From the NCBI RefSeq assembly GCF_900115125.1, contig NZ_FOVJ01000001.1:839852-903851 (forward strand): DNA of 64,000 bases. Direction: 5' to 3'. Shown one piece after another: positions 1-8,487 of this stretch. Numbering within the stretch: the stretch's first letter is position 1; the number at the start of each line of letters is the position of its first letter. The position numbers were made by a program, and so were the translations under genes. The stretch is from Nitrosospira briensis (GTDB lineage: Bacteria; Pseudomonadota; Gammaproteobacteria; Burkholderiales; Nitrosomonadaceae). Below the pieces are notes generated by a model. That model searched no databases. It had not been told where the DNA came from and saw only the letters and a list, made by a program, of their open reading frames with translations.

Positions 1-69
1 TTCTACCGCGGCATGGCCGAACAGTTTAAATCGTTCAACCCGAGGGCCAGACTTGGAGTGCAGACATGA
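1..69 (+). CDS. cbpA: CbpA (DnaJ-family co-chaperone), 3' end only
   Basis: Only the last 22 codons and the stop are in the window. They read FYRGMAEQFKSFNPRARLGV and then QT, which matches the C-terminal end of CbpA-type DnaJ proteins (an AEQF..FNPR ending). The TGA at 67-69 overlaps the ATG of the next gene (ATGA at 66-69), the usual coupling of cbpA with its modulator gene. The J-domain lies upstream of the window, so identity rests on this tail plus the neighbour. CbpA works with DnaK in protein refolding and binds DNA non-specifically in stationary phase. Confidence 0.75.
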   Translation, partial: FYRGMAEQFKSFNPRARLGVQT

Positions 70-440
70 CGGAGAGAAAGCCGCCCGGGATGTCAGGCGA
101 GAAGCCAGCCGACTCGCGAACCGAGCGGAACGCGATCATTATCGACGAGCAACACGCTCTCACGCTCGCCGAGTTCAGCCACGCCTGCGCCGTGCAGACA
201 GGCTACATTATCGAACTGGTCGACGAGGGCCTGCTCACCCCGGAATCGGAGGAAGAACGCGAGCCTCATCTCTGGCGCTTCGCAAGCGATCAAATGCGAC
301 GCGCCAGAGTTGCGCTGCGGCTGCAAAACGACCTCGGCATCAATTTGGCTGGCGTAGCGCTGGCCCTGCAGTTGCTGGATGAAATCGAAACCCTGCAGCA
401 ACGGCTGAATACCATCGACGTGATGATGAACGGTGAATGA
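66..440 (+). CDS. cbpM: Chaperone modulator CbpM
   Basis: This 124-residue protein has a MerR-like helix-turn-helix layout: LTLAEFSHACAVQTGYIIEL, then VDEGLLTP, and the segment LWRFASDQMRRARVALRLQN typical of CbpM. A C-terminal helical part (LLDEIETLQQRL) follows. In E. coli CbpM binds the J-domain of CbpA and inhibits its co-chaperone and DNA-binding activities. The start codon overlaps the cbpA stop (ATGA), so the two are translationally coupled. The N-terminal 30 residues are a variable, probably disordered extension. Family assignment is strong from motif order and position. Confidence 0.88.
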   Translation: MTERKPPGMSGEKPADSRTERNAIIIDEQHALTLAEFSHACAVQTGYIIELVDEGLLTPESEEEREPHLWRFASDQMRRARVALRLQNDLGINLAGVALALQLLDEIETLQQRLNTIDVMMNGE

Positions 441-543
441 CAGCGGTTCAGACGGTTCGGTGGATCACGCTACGCCAGTCCAGACTGCTTCCGTTTCCTC
501 ACCTTAGATACAGTTCGTTGGATTACGCAGATGGAGGTGCAGG

Positions 544-567
544 TCGGATTAGCGCAGCGTAATCCGA
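544..567. repeat. REP-like palindrome
   Basis: Arms TCGGATTA (544-551) and TAATCCGA (560-567) are perfectly complementary around GCGCAGCG. Related copies occur at 1345-1368, 12943-12966, 13084-13106 (inverted) and 29421-29448. It lies between the convergent cbpM and lipoprotein genes and is not a promoter of either. Confidence 0.75.
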
Positions 568-586
568 TGTCATTTGCTGCGCGAGG

Positions 587-1144
587 CTAGTAGCCAGCAG
601 CCTGTTTATTCTCCTTTACGTTCGTCACCGCTTTTGCCACTCCTTCCGCGAACCCCTGCTCCACGTCCTCGATCGATGTCACGCCACCGTAGATTCCCCC
701 CCAGGCGAACGTCTTGTCGATGTCGAATTCCGCAACCTTCTTTCGGTCCGGCAGCAGCAAAACCGAGACTTTGCCGTCTATGTGTATTTGTCCAAGACCA
801 GCAAGCATGAATCTCGCGAAAGCATTGCCTTTATCATATCTCGTCACCTGCACCACGATTTCGAATTCCCGCTTGCCACGAGTATCCCCATTCTGGATCT
901 TTTGAGCATCGATCTTTCCCGATATGGTTCAGGCCAGTCGTTGTTTCTCAAGCTCCTCAATCGTGACGCCCTCCCCTCCCTCTACTTTCACAGCGGCGGT
1001 GTCGTTCGCCGCCAGATAATGTTCCTTCGGCAGCGCTTCCTTGAATCTCGCATCAGGCGAGGTCGTCGCGCAGCCTGTAAGCAATAGTCCTGCCCCTGCA
1101 ACAAACAAAATACCGACTTTGAAGGCCTTGCTTGAACCGTACAT
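587..1144 (-). pseudogene. DUF4410-like lipoprotein gene interrupted by one in-frame TGA
   Basis: On the minus strand one frame runs from an ATG at 1144 (GGGGAA about 8 bases upstream) to a stop at 587, broken only by a TGA at 929-931. The first part is a lipoprotein precursor: hydrophobic segment VGILFVAGAGLLLTGC with a lipobox Cys, then text ending EELEKQRLA. After the stop the same frame continues TISGKIDAQKIQNGD...REFEIVVQVTRYDKGNAFARF...GKVSVLLL and on to the end, a typical DUF4410-type body. A CGA-to-TGA change would explain it. If the stop is real, only a truncated lipoprotein of about 70 residues is made; a sequencing error or readthrough cannot be excluded. The DUF4410 name is from remembered family appearance, not a search. 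Confidence 0.75.
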
Positions 1145-1177
1145 ATATAGTTTCCCCTTTTGTGAATAATTCGACAT

Positions 1178-1540
1178 TGGCTTCAGATATCCGCGAACAT
1201 GTTTCAGCCTCCGATATCCCTGTCCATTAAAAGCGGAACACGAATATCACCAACGTGAATGCACGTGTTCGCCGATCCTTGAATACGGGATCGCATAGTA
1301 TCAATACGGTTGAGCTAGAGCAATACTGCCAAGCCGGGGGATCGTTGGATTAGCGCATCTTGGTCCGACAGTCATTGCGGGGAGCGTCTGCCGCTGATGA
1401 GCGACTATCCTGCCCATGTATGTACGACAACGAACGGAAGAGCAGGATTAGGTCTGGCATCGTAGCAGGGACGCCATTGGGCCTTGCGCCCACGGGCTCG
1501 AATCTGGCATTGCATCCATTGGACCAATCAGGAACGAGGA
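1178..1540. other. Intergenic stretch without a supported gene
   Basis: No convincing coding frame was seen. It holds a degenerate copy of the REP-like palindrome (1345-1368, TTGGATTAGCGC ... TGGTCCGA) and the upstream region of the divergent genes on either side. Confidence 0.5.
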
Positions 1541-1882
1541 ATGGAAAAAGAACCTTTGATCAAGCTGCCGTGGCACGGGCATGAAACGATAGCATCAATA
1601 CCGTCACTACTGGACAAGGGCGAGCGTATAGAAGTCACGCTGCCCTCCAACTATAACCATGCTTTGTTCCGGGTGCTGCATCCTGGCAAACCGGCGGCGC
1701 AACTGGAAGAAATTGACGCTTCAGGAGGACCGGAACTTCTGGCGGAAATCGCAACTGTCACCGGCCTGGAGGAATTTGCCACGCTTACGCAAGCACTCGC
1801 CAGCGCGGACGCTACGGTGCAGGTCGTCAGTCCTCCAAAAGTGCTCATCACGCTTCCTTCTGCGAACGTAAAAAAGCAATGA
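1541..1882 (+). CDS. Conserved hypothetical protein upstream of the PLD gene
   Basis: The 113-residue product is not recognised. ATG at 1541 is preferred over upstream in-frame starts because GGAACGAGGA sits just before it. The sequence is soluble, with alternating hydrophobic residues (RIEVTLPSNYNHALFRVL, ATVQVVSPPKVLITLPS) suggesting a small alpha/beta fold; no signal peptide or membrane segment is visible. Its stop overlaps the start of the phospholipase D gene (ATGA at 1879-1882), so it is co-translated with that gene and probably belongs to the same lipid or membrane function, which is inference from coupling only. Confidence 0.7.
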   Translation: MEKEPLIKLPWHGHETIASIPSLLDKGERIEVTLPSNYNHALFRVLHPGKPAAQLEEIDASGGPELLAEIATVTGLEEFATLTQALASADATVQVVSPPKVLITLPSANVKKQ

Positions 1883-4029
1883 CCCGTTCCACCATTCTTA
1901 AGCCGGGAGATAACTGCTGGCGTATCGATCACGCCGATCAGATCGCCTTTATCGTCGATGGGGCGGATTTTTTTCGCGCTTTCCGTGAAGCGGTAAAACA
2001 GGCGCGGCGTTCAGTGCTGATCATGGCCTGGGATATCGATAGCCGCGTGAACCTCATACGGGAAGAAGAATCCGACGGACTCCCGGTCGGCTTGGGCGAC
2101 TTCCTCAACGCAATGGTCGAGCGCAATGATCAACTCCATATCCATGTGCTCGATTGGGACTTCGTCATGATCTTTGCTCCGGACAGGGAGTGGCTGCCGC
2201 TTTACAAGCAGAAATGGAGCAGCCACCCGCGCCTGCACTTTTGCCTGGATGACCGCCATCCGACCGGAGCGTGCCATCATCAGAAAATTGTCGTGGTTGA
2301 TGACCAGGTGGCGTTCGCGGGAGGACTGGATTTGACAACGGGACGCTGGGATACGCCCGAGCACCTGCCCTGTGATCCCCGGCGGCGCGACCTTGAAACA
2401 GAACCGGTTCCACAGCCCTATCACGATATCCAGATGATGGTCTCGGGCCCGGCGGCGGCCGCACTGGGCGAGGTTGCGCGCGACCGCTGGTTTCATGCGA
2501 CAGGCAAGAAGCTGCCTGCTCCAGATATCCAGCCAGGGCCTGGTTGGCGCTACTGGCCGGACTACCTGAAGCCTGATCTCGAAAATGCCGAGGTCGCCAT
2601 CGCCCGCACCATTCCCGAGTACGAGAGCCAGGCGGAGGTGCGCGAGGTCGAGCGGCTCCTGCTGGATGCCATCGCGGCGGCACGTGATTCGATCTACATC
2701 GAAGCCCAATACTTCACGGCGCGCAAGATAAGCGCTGCCCTGGCAAAGCGGCTGGAGGAGGAAGATGGGCCGGAAATCGTTTTGCTCCTTCCCGAGCATA
2801 CTGTCGGCTGGTTGTCGCGTAATACCATGGATGTCCTGCGCGAGCGCTTATTCAAACAACTCCTGAAAGCGGACCTCTACAAACGATTGAGGCTCTATGA
2901 GCCCTGTATACCTGGTCTGGACGATGAATGCGTTAACGTACACTCCAAGATCATCATAATCGATGATGAACTGTTGCGGATTGGCTCCGCCAATTTGAAT
3001 AACCGTTCCATGGGTCTCGATACCGAATGCGATCTTGTTCTCGAGGCAAGCGGCAAGGCTCATATACGCAGCGCGATACATGCTTTTCGCACCCGCTTGC
3101 TGAGTGAGCATCTTGGCATGGAAGCAGGCAGGATAGAAGAATGCATGGAACGGGAACGTTCTCTGATCAACACTATTGAATCTCTTCGCGGTTCGGGACG
3201 CACTGTGCGTCCGCTGGCATTTCGCGTTACCGCCGATGTGGATGCGCTGGTGCCGGATGAAGAGATCGTCGATCCGGGACGTCCGATCGATCCGGACGAA
3301 TTGATGAGAGAGTTCGTTCCTGAAGAGGAACGGGAACCGGTACGCAACCACACCTTCCTGATCGTCTCGATACTGGTGGCTATTATAGGGTTGGCCGCCG
3401 CCTGGCATTTGTCTCCTCTTCGCGAGTGGGTCGATGTCGACAAACTTGTTCGCTTCGCCGCCGAACTGGAACAAACCCCCGGCGCCCCCTTACTGGCACT
3501 CGGCGTTTTCATTGTCAGCGGTCTGGTCGCATTCCCCCTTACCGTGCTCATCATTGTCTGCGTACTGATATTCGGTCCATGGCAGGGTTTTCTATATTCA
3601 ATGCTGGGGGCATTGTTGAGTGCGATACTGACCTTCGCGCTGGGTCATTGGCTGGGCCGTGACACAGTGCGGCGGTTCGCCGGCAAGAAGCTCAGGGAAT
3701 TGAACAAGCGTCTGGCTCGTCGCGGCTTAATGACGATAATCATTGTTCGCATCATCCCGTTCGCGCCGTTTTCAGTCATCAACATGATAGCCGGGGCGTC
3801 CCACATCCGCTTCCGCGACTTTGTCCTTGGCAGCGCCATTGGCATGTTGCCCGGGATGACTGGCATATCCCTGTTTACAGACCGGCTGGCGGCGACCCTC
3901 CAGAAACCCGATCTGCCGGCCTTCGCGATATTAGTGGCCGTAATCGCGGTCATTATCGTCGGCGGCTGGAAGCTCTGGCAATGGGGAGAAAAGCATCGGA
4001 ACGATCGGCTGAGAGCGCAATCCGATTGA
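1879..4029 (+). CDS. Phospholipase D-family (cardiolipin synthase-like) protein with C-terminal VTT membrane domain
   Basis: A 716-residue, two-part protein. The N-terminal half carries two HKD active-site motifs of the phospholipase D superfamily: HHQKIVVVDD near residues 133-142 and HSKIIIIDDELLRIGSANLNNRS around residues 355-377, the latter followed by the usual GSANLNNRS. The C-terminal part starts with a membrane segment (TFLIVSILVAIIGLAAAW), then a VTT/SNARE-associated (DedA/TVP38-type) domain with G-P-W-G-like and R..P..PFSVINMIAG features. Likely role is phosphatidyl transfer (cardiolipin-type synthesis) or lipid scrambling at the inner membrane. It is coupled to the gene before it and is followed by an endonuclease/exonuclease/phosphatase protein, the same pairing as ybhO(clsB)-ybhP in E. 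coli. Confidence 0.88.
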   Translation: MTRSTILKPGDNCWRIDHADQIAFIVDGADFFRAFREAVKQARRSVLIMAWDIDSRVNLIREEESDGLPVGLGDFLNAMVERNDQLHIHVLDWDFVMIFAPDREWLPLYKQKWSSHPRLHFCLDDRHPTGACHHQKIVVVDDQVAFAGGLDLTTGRWDTPEHLPCDPRRRDLETEPVPQPYHDIQMMVSGPAAAALGEVARDRWFHATGKKLPAPDIQPGPGWRYWPDYLKPDLENAEVAIARTIPEYESQAEVREVERLLLDAIAAARDSIYIEAQYFTARKISAALAKRLEEEDGPEIVLLLPEHTVGWLSRNTMDVLRERLFKQLLKADLYKRLRLYEPCIPGLDDECVNVHSKIIIIDDELLRIGSANLNNRSMGLDTECDLVLEASGKAHIRSAIHAFRTRLLSEHLGMEAGRIEECMERERSLINTIESLRGSGRTVRPLAFRVTADVDALVPDEEIVDPGRPIDPDELMREFVPEEEREPVRNHTFLIVSILVAIIGLAAAWHLSPLREWVDVDKLVRFAAELEQTPGAPLLALGVFIVSGLVAFPLTVLIIVCVLIFGPWQGFLYSMLGALLSAILTFALGHWLGRDTVRRFAGKKLRELNKRLARRGLMTIIIVRIIPFAPFSVINMIAGASHIRFRDFVLGSAIGMLPGMTGISLFTDRLAATLQKPDLPAFAILVAVIAVIIVGGWKLWQWGEKHRNDRLRAQSD

Positions 4030-4139
4030 GTAGATGCGGGGCATGATGTCCCGGTGTGCAACAGCAAAAACGTTGGGAGTAAAGCGCCCGTCACGGCCTA
4101 TGTTTCGCTGCGGGAAATTTCGAGCTCTTCATGTAAACC

Positions 4140-4826
4140 ATGCAGCTAAAGGTCGCTACCTATAACATACATGCATGTGTCGGCACGGACGGCCGCTTCG
4201 AGCCCGACCGCGTCGCGCGGGTATTGCAGGAGATTGATGCGGATATAATAGCGTTGCAAGAGGTCGAGCATCATGACGTCGATGGTTGTGATTTGCTGGA
4301 TTATCTGGCGGCCAAAACAGGACTGACACCCATTGCCGGTCCCACCCTTCAGCGCGAAACCCGGCACTATGGGAACGCCATACTGACAAAACTTCCCATC
4401 CTGAAGGTCAACCGCGTTGACCTGACCTTGCCGGGGCGCGAACCACGTGGAGCGCTCGATGTCACCTTCGCCGGCAACGGGCGGCGGGTGCAGGTAGTGG
4501 CAACGCACCTTGGGCTCAGGCCGTGGGAGCGGCGCCAGCAGGTTCGCCGGCTGCTCAAGCTGTTCGAAATTGGCCTCGACGATATTTATGTGCTGATGGG
4601 TGACCTGAATGAATGGTTTCTCTGGGGACGCCCCCTGCGCTGGCTGCATGCGCACTTCAAACGGACCCCGCAACCCGCGACATTCCCTGGCCGCCGGCCC
4701 TTCATGGCCCTGGACCGCCTATGGGTACATCCGCGCCGCCGGCTCGCCAGGCTGGAAGTGCATGCCACCGGCCTCGCCCGCGTCGCATCCGATCACCTGC
4801 CTTTGAAGGCGATTATTGAAATCTGA
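4140..4826 (+). CDS. Endonuclease/exonuclease/phosphatase family protein (YbhP-like)
   Basis: 228 residues with the EEP-superfamily signature in order: N-terminal LKVATYNIHACVGTDGRF (Asn of the metal site), DIIALQEVE (catalytic Glu), ATHLGLRPWERRQQVRRLL (His), MGDLNEW (Asp/Asn pair) and a C-terminal ASDHLPLKA (Asp-His). These are magnesium-dependent phosphodiesterases acting on DNA, RNA, phosphoinositides or sphingomyelin; the substrate cannot be told from sequence. It follows the PLD/VTT gene by 110 bases on the same strand. A cytoplasmic product is likely, as no signal peptide is visible. Confidence 0.87.
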   Translation: MQLKVATYNIHACVGTDGRFEPDRVARVLQEIDADIIALQEVEHHDVDGCDLLDYLAAKTGLTPIAGPTLQRETRHYGNAILTKLPILKVNRVDLTLPGREPRGALDVTFAGNGRRVQVVATHLGLRPWERRQQVRRLLKLFEIGLDDIYVLMGDLNEWFLWGRPLRWLHAHFKRTPQPATFPGRRPFMALDRLWVHPRRRLARLEVHATGLARVASDHLPLKAIIEI

Positions 4827-4872
4827 CCCCGTGTTAAACAATATTCATTTGTCTCTCTCGTCGGAGACCGCG

Positions 4873-5085
4873 TTATTTTTCCTGCGGATTCCTGTCGATC
4901 CAGGCGCGGGCCTCTACATCGGCTGCCTCGTGCGCCTTATGCTCGTCTTGCATCGGCTCGACGAAGCTTTCATAAACAACCATGCCGTTATCATCGAGAA
5001 TCCGGTAACGGCCGTTCCATGAGCCCGAGGGATCGTCTCGTTCCGATCCCGTGACGATGCAGTATCCTTTGTAATCAGCGTTCAT
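4873..5085 (-). CDS. Small conserved hypothetical protein
   Basis: 70 residues, with a GGAG ribosome site 8 bases before the ATG at 5085. The product has a compact predicted beta-rich start (YKGYCIVTGSERDDPSGSW) and an acidic helix (EHKAHEAADVEARAWID) ending NPQEK. No signal peptide or catalytic motif is seen. It is convergent with the EEP gene, with 46 bases between the stops. Function unknown; the codon pattern and ribosome site support it being real. Confidence 0.65.
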   Translation of the reverse strand: MNADYKGYCIVTGSERDDPSGSWNGRYRILDDNGMVVYESFVEPMQDEHKAHEAADVEARAWIDRNPQEK

Positions 5086-5546
5086 CTTATTATCTCCATA
5101 AATAAAACAGGAATATGCTGGGCAGTAATGATTCAGCGTTTATCTGTCACGATCAGCCGGCCGGCTTCCGGATTCGGCCGATTAACCTCCTTATTCTTCA
5201 GCTGTTACTGTGCCGTAAAAATATTTCAGGTTAATGGAAGAGTATTTGACACGGCAACGAATCATCGGTGCGATAGCGCACGAACCAGGAGTGATCCCGC
5301 TTACCGAAATTTTTCGCTACGTGTACAACCGCACAGATCATCCGTGCGTGTGAGGACATCATCTACATACAGGTAAATTTGTCCGATATGTTTGGCTCAA
5401 CCCTCTCTCGAGTGTGAGATACGGGCAAATTTGTCTCCATTGGTCGAGTAGTCTTTCAAAATTCCAAGGCTTCCGCGGTAGATCCCGCGGAGCTGCGGAT
5501 GCGAGGCTCTCCTGAATACCGAAGATATTTACTGGAGGAAATTCAA
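5086..5546. other. Intergenic, upstream region of the SRPBCC gene
   Basis: No gene supported. It contains a TTGACA at 5246-5251 without a good -10 partner, and a repeated AAATTTGTC (5375-5383 and 5427-5435) that could be a direct-repeat regulator site for the gene at 5547. Neither is strong enough to call as a promoter or operator. Confidence 0.4.
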
Positions 5547-6089
5547 ATGATAGGAAAAATTGTAACGCTCGCTGCGGTTGCCGCAGGCGGAGTCATGTTA
5601 TCCAAAAAGATGAAAAAAAATCGTGATTCGGGGACTTCAACAATCGAAGATTCGATCGAAGTTAATGTGCCTATCAGCACGGCATACAATCAATGGACTC
5701 AATTTGAAGATTTTCCCAAGTTCATGAAAGGAGTAATCGAAGTGCGGCAGCTGGATGACACCCATGTGCACTGGCGGGCGGAAATTGGCGGCAAGGAAGA
5801 ACAATGGGACGCAGAGATCACGGAGCAGATCCCGGATACGCGTATTGCCTGGCGGAGCACGAGCGGCGCTAAAAACGAGGGAATCGTCAAGTTCTACAAG
5901 ATCTCCGATTCCGTAACCCGTATCGTGTTGCAAATGGATTACGGCCCCAAAGGCTTCGTTGAAGAAGTCGGCGATGCACTGGGAATAGTAAAGATGCGTG
6001 CCAGTGGAGACCTGAAGCGTTTCAAGGATTTCATCGAGAACCGCGGGCACGAAACCGGCGAGTGGCGGGGTTCGGTCCCTCAGCACTAG
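5547..6089 (+). CDS. SRPBCC family protein (polyketide cyclase/dehydrase-like) with N-terminal membrane anchor
   Basis: 180 residues from the ATG at 5547, chosen because GGAGG lies 9 bases upstream. An N-terminal hydrophobic stretch (MIGKIVTLAAVAAGGVML) is followed by a basic cluster and then an SRPBCC fold: EVNVPISTAYNQWTQFEDFPKFMKGVIEV, HWRAEIGGKEEQWDAEI, RIAWRSTSG and the C-terminal helix GDLKRFKDFIE. Such proteins bind hydrophobic ligands; the ligand here is unknown. The gene stands alone after a long leader. Proteins of this shape are common stress-associated membrane-anchored proteins in proteobacteria. Confidence 0.85.
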   Translation: MIGKIVTLAAVAAGGVMLSKKMKKNRDSGTSTIEDSIEVNVPISTAYNQWTQFEDFPKFMKGVIEVRQLDDTHVHWRAEIGGKEEQWDAEITEQIPDTRIAWRSTSGAKNEGIVKFYKISDSVTRIVLQMDYGPKGFVEEVGDALGIVKMRASGDLKRFKDFIENRGHETGEWRGSVPQH

Positions 6090-6309
6090 GGCGTCCTGTC
6101 ACGGCCTGTTTGCTGATCGTATCCGCCCGGCGATTTCTGCCCGGCTAATCCCGCTGGAGAAAGGATGAGGCCGGGTACCCCGCAACAGCGGGACACCCTG
6201 CCCGGCAAAGTCCGGCGCCAATTCTCCGGCATCCGTGCAACAATCAAAATCGAAACGGAGGCTACGCAGCCGCAAAGCCTCCACGAAGCTGGCCTGCTTC
6301 GAATCCCGG

Positions 6310-6603
6310 TCAGGGGATGGCGGGCTCTGTCCTGACGCCTTCATCCGGCGTCGCCCACTTGGTATTGGCTTTTACGTTGTTCTCTGCCCGGCTGGCATTG
6401 ATGCAATCCGGAGTCGCGTCAAGCATGCGCGGATTGGTCATGCAGTCTGTTAGCTTTGCCGCTCGCTCGGCGTCGTGCGACTCGTACCAATCGACCGTGC
6501 GGACTTCATCCTGCTCGTCGCGAGTTTCACATCCCGCCAGTATCGACATCAATATCACGCTTGCCGCTACTGGCGCGGCGATTACGCTCTTTTTCGTTTT
6601 CAT
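6310..6603 (-). CDS. EexN-family-like lipoprotein
   Basis: 97 residues. Signal sequence KKSVIAAPVAASVILMSILAGC gives a clear lipobox (LAGC). The mature part has the EexN pattern: VDWYESHDAERAAKLTDCMTNP then DATPDCINASRAENN, with the two conserved Cys and the WY..H/C..N..C order. EexN proteins are entry-exclusion lipoproteins of conjugative plasmids and integrative elements, blocking transfer into a cell that already holds the element. No conjugation gene remains nearby, so this is probably a leftover cargo or accessory gene at the end of the phage-like remnant. Confidence 0.75.
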   Translation of the reverse strand: MKTKKSVIAAPVAASVILMSILAGCETRDEQDEVRTVDWYESHDAERAAKLTDCMTNPRMLDATPDCINASRAENNVKANTKWATPDEGVRTEPAIP

Positions 6604-6946
6604 GGCTTGAACTCTTCAATTGAAAGGGTAGCTGTCAACAATTCGGTTTTCACTCCGATTTTGAGCATTACACGTCACGCGGCATCACTCTGTGCGCTAG
6701 CGAACCATGATCCTGAATCCGGCACTTGCGTGCCTATTTTTCAGTTTAGCGTTTTGATACTCAAGAACATTTACATCTCCCGCCCTTTCCCTTTTTGATA
6801 AGTTCGCTACGGGGCGGATTGAACACACTCCGTCCAGCCATCAGATTCAGGATGATTGAAACAGCGTTGGCAGGAGCCTGGGCCGGGCGCCAGTTGCCCT
6901 CTATCGGAAGCCCGCCTCCTGCCCTCTTCTCTTTGTCGCGATCCAG
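6604..6946. other. Intergenic stretch inside the element remnant
   Basis: No coding frame with a ribosome site or recognisable product was seen on either strand. It separates the eexN-like gene from the phage-type operon and may carry the promoter of the eexN-like gene on the minus strand. Confidence 0.4.
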
Positions 6947-7471
6947 CTACGCCATTTGGCTCACGTCGGCATTCTCCAATAAACCCCGGTTCTCCATTTC
7001 TCTTTGCAATGTATCCATGGCCTGCACATGGATCATATCCAGGGCATCATAGCCCCGGTTGCGAAGTGAAGCGGCCTTGAGCATTCCGCACGACATGGTT
7101 TTTCTGAGTTCGCGCAAACCCGTCTTTTGCCCGCAATAGGTCCGGATAATCAATTCGACGCCTCTCCGGCTGTGCATTCCCGTGCCAAAATTTGCCGCGA
7201 GATGACGCACAAGCAAATCGAACCCGCTTGCTTCCCTGCCGTATTGAACCCGTATGTAGGCTATATGCATGTCAGATAATACGCGCTCGCACAAGGCTAG
7301 TATCAACGCCGCCTGGGCATGCCGGTCGTAGGCGGTCAGTTCCCCGTCTGCGCCGGTCTCCCCTGCCCCCTCAGGCCCGCGCATTACGTTGACGGAAGAG
7401 ATTTTCACGATTGGCCTGCTGGTGGTTTCATAAGCCCATCTCAGGGCATGCTCCGGATTCCTGAATTTCAC
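6947..7471 (-). CDS. Hypothetical phage-type protein, last gene of the leftward operon
   Basis: 174 residues, not recognised. It starts 3 bases after the stop of the preceding Cys-rich gene, so it is tightly coupled. The middle is helical (YDRHAQAALILALCERVLSDM) with Cys at about 112 and 126, and the C-terminal third resembles a helical nucleic-acid-binding protein (LRELRKTMSCGMLKAASLRNRGYDALD written in parts: basic, Leu/Arg-rich). Position at the end of an early phage operon would suit a late-gene antiterminator or replication accessory protein, but this is inference from place alone. Confidence 0.65.
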   Translation of the reverse strand: MKFRNPEHALRWAYETTSRPIVKISSVNVMRGPEGAGETGADGELTAYDRHAQAALILALCERVLSDMHIAYIRVQYGREASGFDLLVRHLAANFGTGMHSRRGVELIIRTYCGQKTGLRELRKTMSCGMLKAASLRNRGYDALDMIHVQAMDTLQREMENRGLLENADVSQMA

Positions 7472-7474
7472 TTG

Positions 7475-7693
7475 TCATATTCCTTCTGGTTGATATAACG
7501 CACAATGTTTCCCATGTTTTCGTCCTTTCCCGCAATATTTCGAGTATTGCGAGGCAAGACGGACTGTTTCTTCAAATCTGCAGCCGTGGCACGATTGCGC
7601 TTGCCTGCGTGCTGCCACCTCTTCCGGGTTTCCGTACTCCCAGCGCTCCAGATGCAACCAGCTATCGCGCGCCTTACTGGTATTCGCTCTCAT
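7475..7693 (-). CDS. Small Cys-rich phage-type protein
   Basis: 72 residues with four well spaced cysteines: SCHGCRF, then YCGKGRKHGKHC, a pattern suiting a zinc-binding knuckle. Its ATG at 7693 overlaps the TGA of the 32-codon gene upstream (ATGA), and it ends 3 bases before the next gene, which shows a single polycistronic unit. Function unknown; Cys-rich proteins of this kind are frequent in early regions of betaproteobacterial prophages. Confidence 0.65.
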   Translation of the reverse strand: MRANTSKARDSWLHLERWEYGNPEEVAARRQAQSCHGCRFEETVRLASQYSKYCGKGRKHGKHCALYQPEGI

Positions 7694-7788
7694 TTACTGC
7701 CCCGGTCCTGATATTCTTCTGTCATTCTGTTGATTCCCGTTCTCCATGTTTTGAATAGCCTTCCATCCTTTTGATAAAACTGCTCCAC
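7690..7788 (-). CDS. 32-residue protein in the phage-type operon (GTG start)
   Basis: Starting from GTG at 7786-7788 the frame reads MEQFYQKDGRLFKTW, then RTGINRMTEEYQDRGSK, with TGA at 7690-7692 overlapping the ATG of the next gene. It fills the otherwise unexplained 116-base gap between the DUF6475-like gene and the Cys-rich gene. No strong ribosome site is seen, so an internal ATG (MTEEYQDRGSK) is also possible. The overlap and protein-like composition support it; the function is unknown. Confidence 0.5.
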   Translation of the reverse strand: MEQFYQKDGRLFKTWRTGINRMTEEYQDRGSK

Positions 7789-7809
7789 CTTGTTGGAGAG
7801 GTAATCGAT

Positions 7810-8487
7810 TCAAGCGGTCTTTCCTGCTTTTTCCATCCGCCTGTTCTCGCTGTACAGCACTTCGCCCACGGCCTCGTCGAAGTCTTCGCCCATGCGTTTC
7901 AATCCCAGCGCAGGCTGATCCGTCCCGCCATGCAGCACCTGCATTGCTGCCTGCTCGTTTCCGATCAGAACCGGTTTTTCATTCTTGAAGCCCTTGAGAT
8001 TGTTGTGTGCCGTTGCAATGCCAACTAAAGTCGGCGGATAAGGTGGACGTTCGCTGCGGGAACAAAACCCGCGATAGCGGTTCTCGAATTCCTTCGCCAC
8101 GAACGGCCATTCATCCTCGGCTTTGGCGCCGAGTGCGATCCAGCCGCCCATGTCCTGGATTACGCGATGAATCAGCGCATCGTCGAACACCACGTCGCAA
8201 TAGGTACCCACCCGGCGCACTGCCTGATCAACCTTGGCCCAGGCCCTCAATGCGGCATCCTGTGTCGAACCCTGCAGCATGCGGATGATGTCGGCCGGTT
8301 TGGGTGCGAACTGCCCGGCATCCGGGTTTGCGAGATGACGATTGAAAGCGTCGACGATTGCGGCAAGATCGTATCGCTTGAGCGCTGTCCACCACACATC
8401 CAGCGCAAATCTGGATACGCTTTTCCCGTAGAATCCCATCACGCCGGAAATACCCTCGTGGAATTTCTGGAATTCATCAGTTTGCAT
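7810..8487 (-). CDS. DUF6475-like phage protein
   Basis: 225 residues beginning MQTDEFQKFHEGISGVMGFYGKS. The opening and the region VWWTALKRYDLAAIVDAFNRHLANPDAGQFAPKPADI (read in parts) match the phage family often annotated DUF6475, which occurs next to YdaU-like replication genes. It overlaps the YdaU-like gene by 11 bases (8477-8487), so the two are coupled. The likely role is phage DNA replication or helicase-loader accessory work, inferred from position. The family name is from memory. Confidence 0.75.
   Translation of the reverse strand: MQTDEFQKFHEGISGVMGFYGKSVSRFALDVWWTALKRYDLAAIVDAFNRHLANPDAGQFAPKPADIIRMLQGSTQDAALRAWAKVDQAVRRVGTYCDVVFDDALIHRVIQDMGGWIALGAKAEDEWPFVAKEFENRYRGFCSRSERPPYPPTLVGIATAHNNLKGFKNEKPVLIGNEQAAMQVLHGGTDQPALGLKRMGEDFDEAVGEVLYSENRRMEKAGKTA

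Noticed and set aside
1360-1584. 74-codon frame before the gene at 1541
   Set aside because: Overlaps a better supported gene start and includes a repeat copy; no ribosome site.
2011-2799. Long open frame of 262 codons on the minus strand
   Set aside because: It is antisense to the phospholipase D gene, which has clear HKD motifs; composition is that of a mirrored coding frame and there is no ribosome site.
5246-5274. TTGACA as promoter of the SRPBCC gene
   Set aside because: The -10 at the right distance (TGCGAT) matches poorly, so it was not called.
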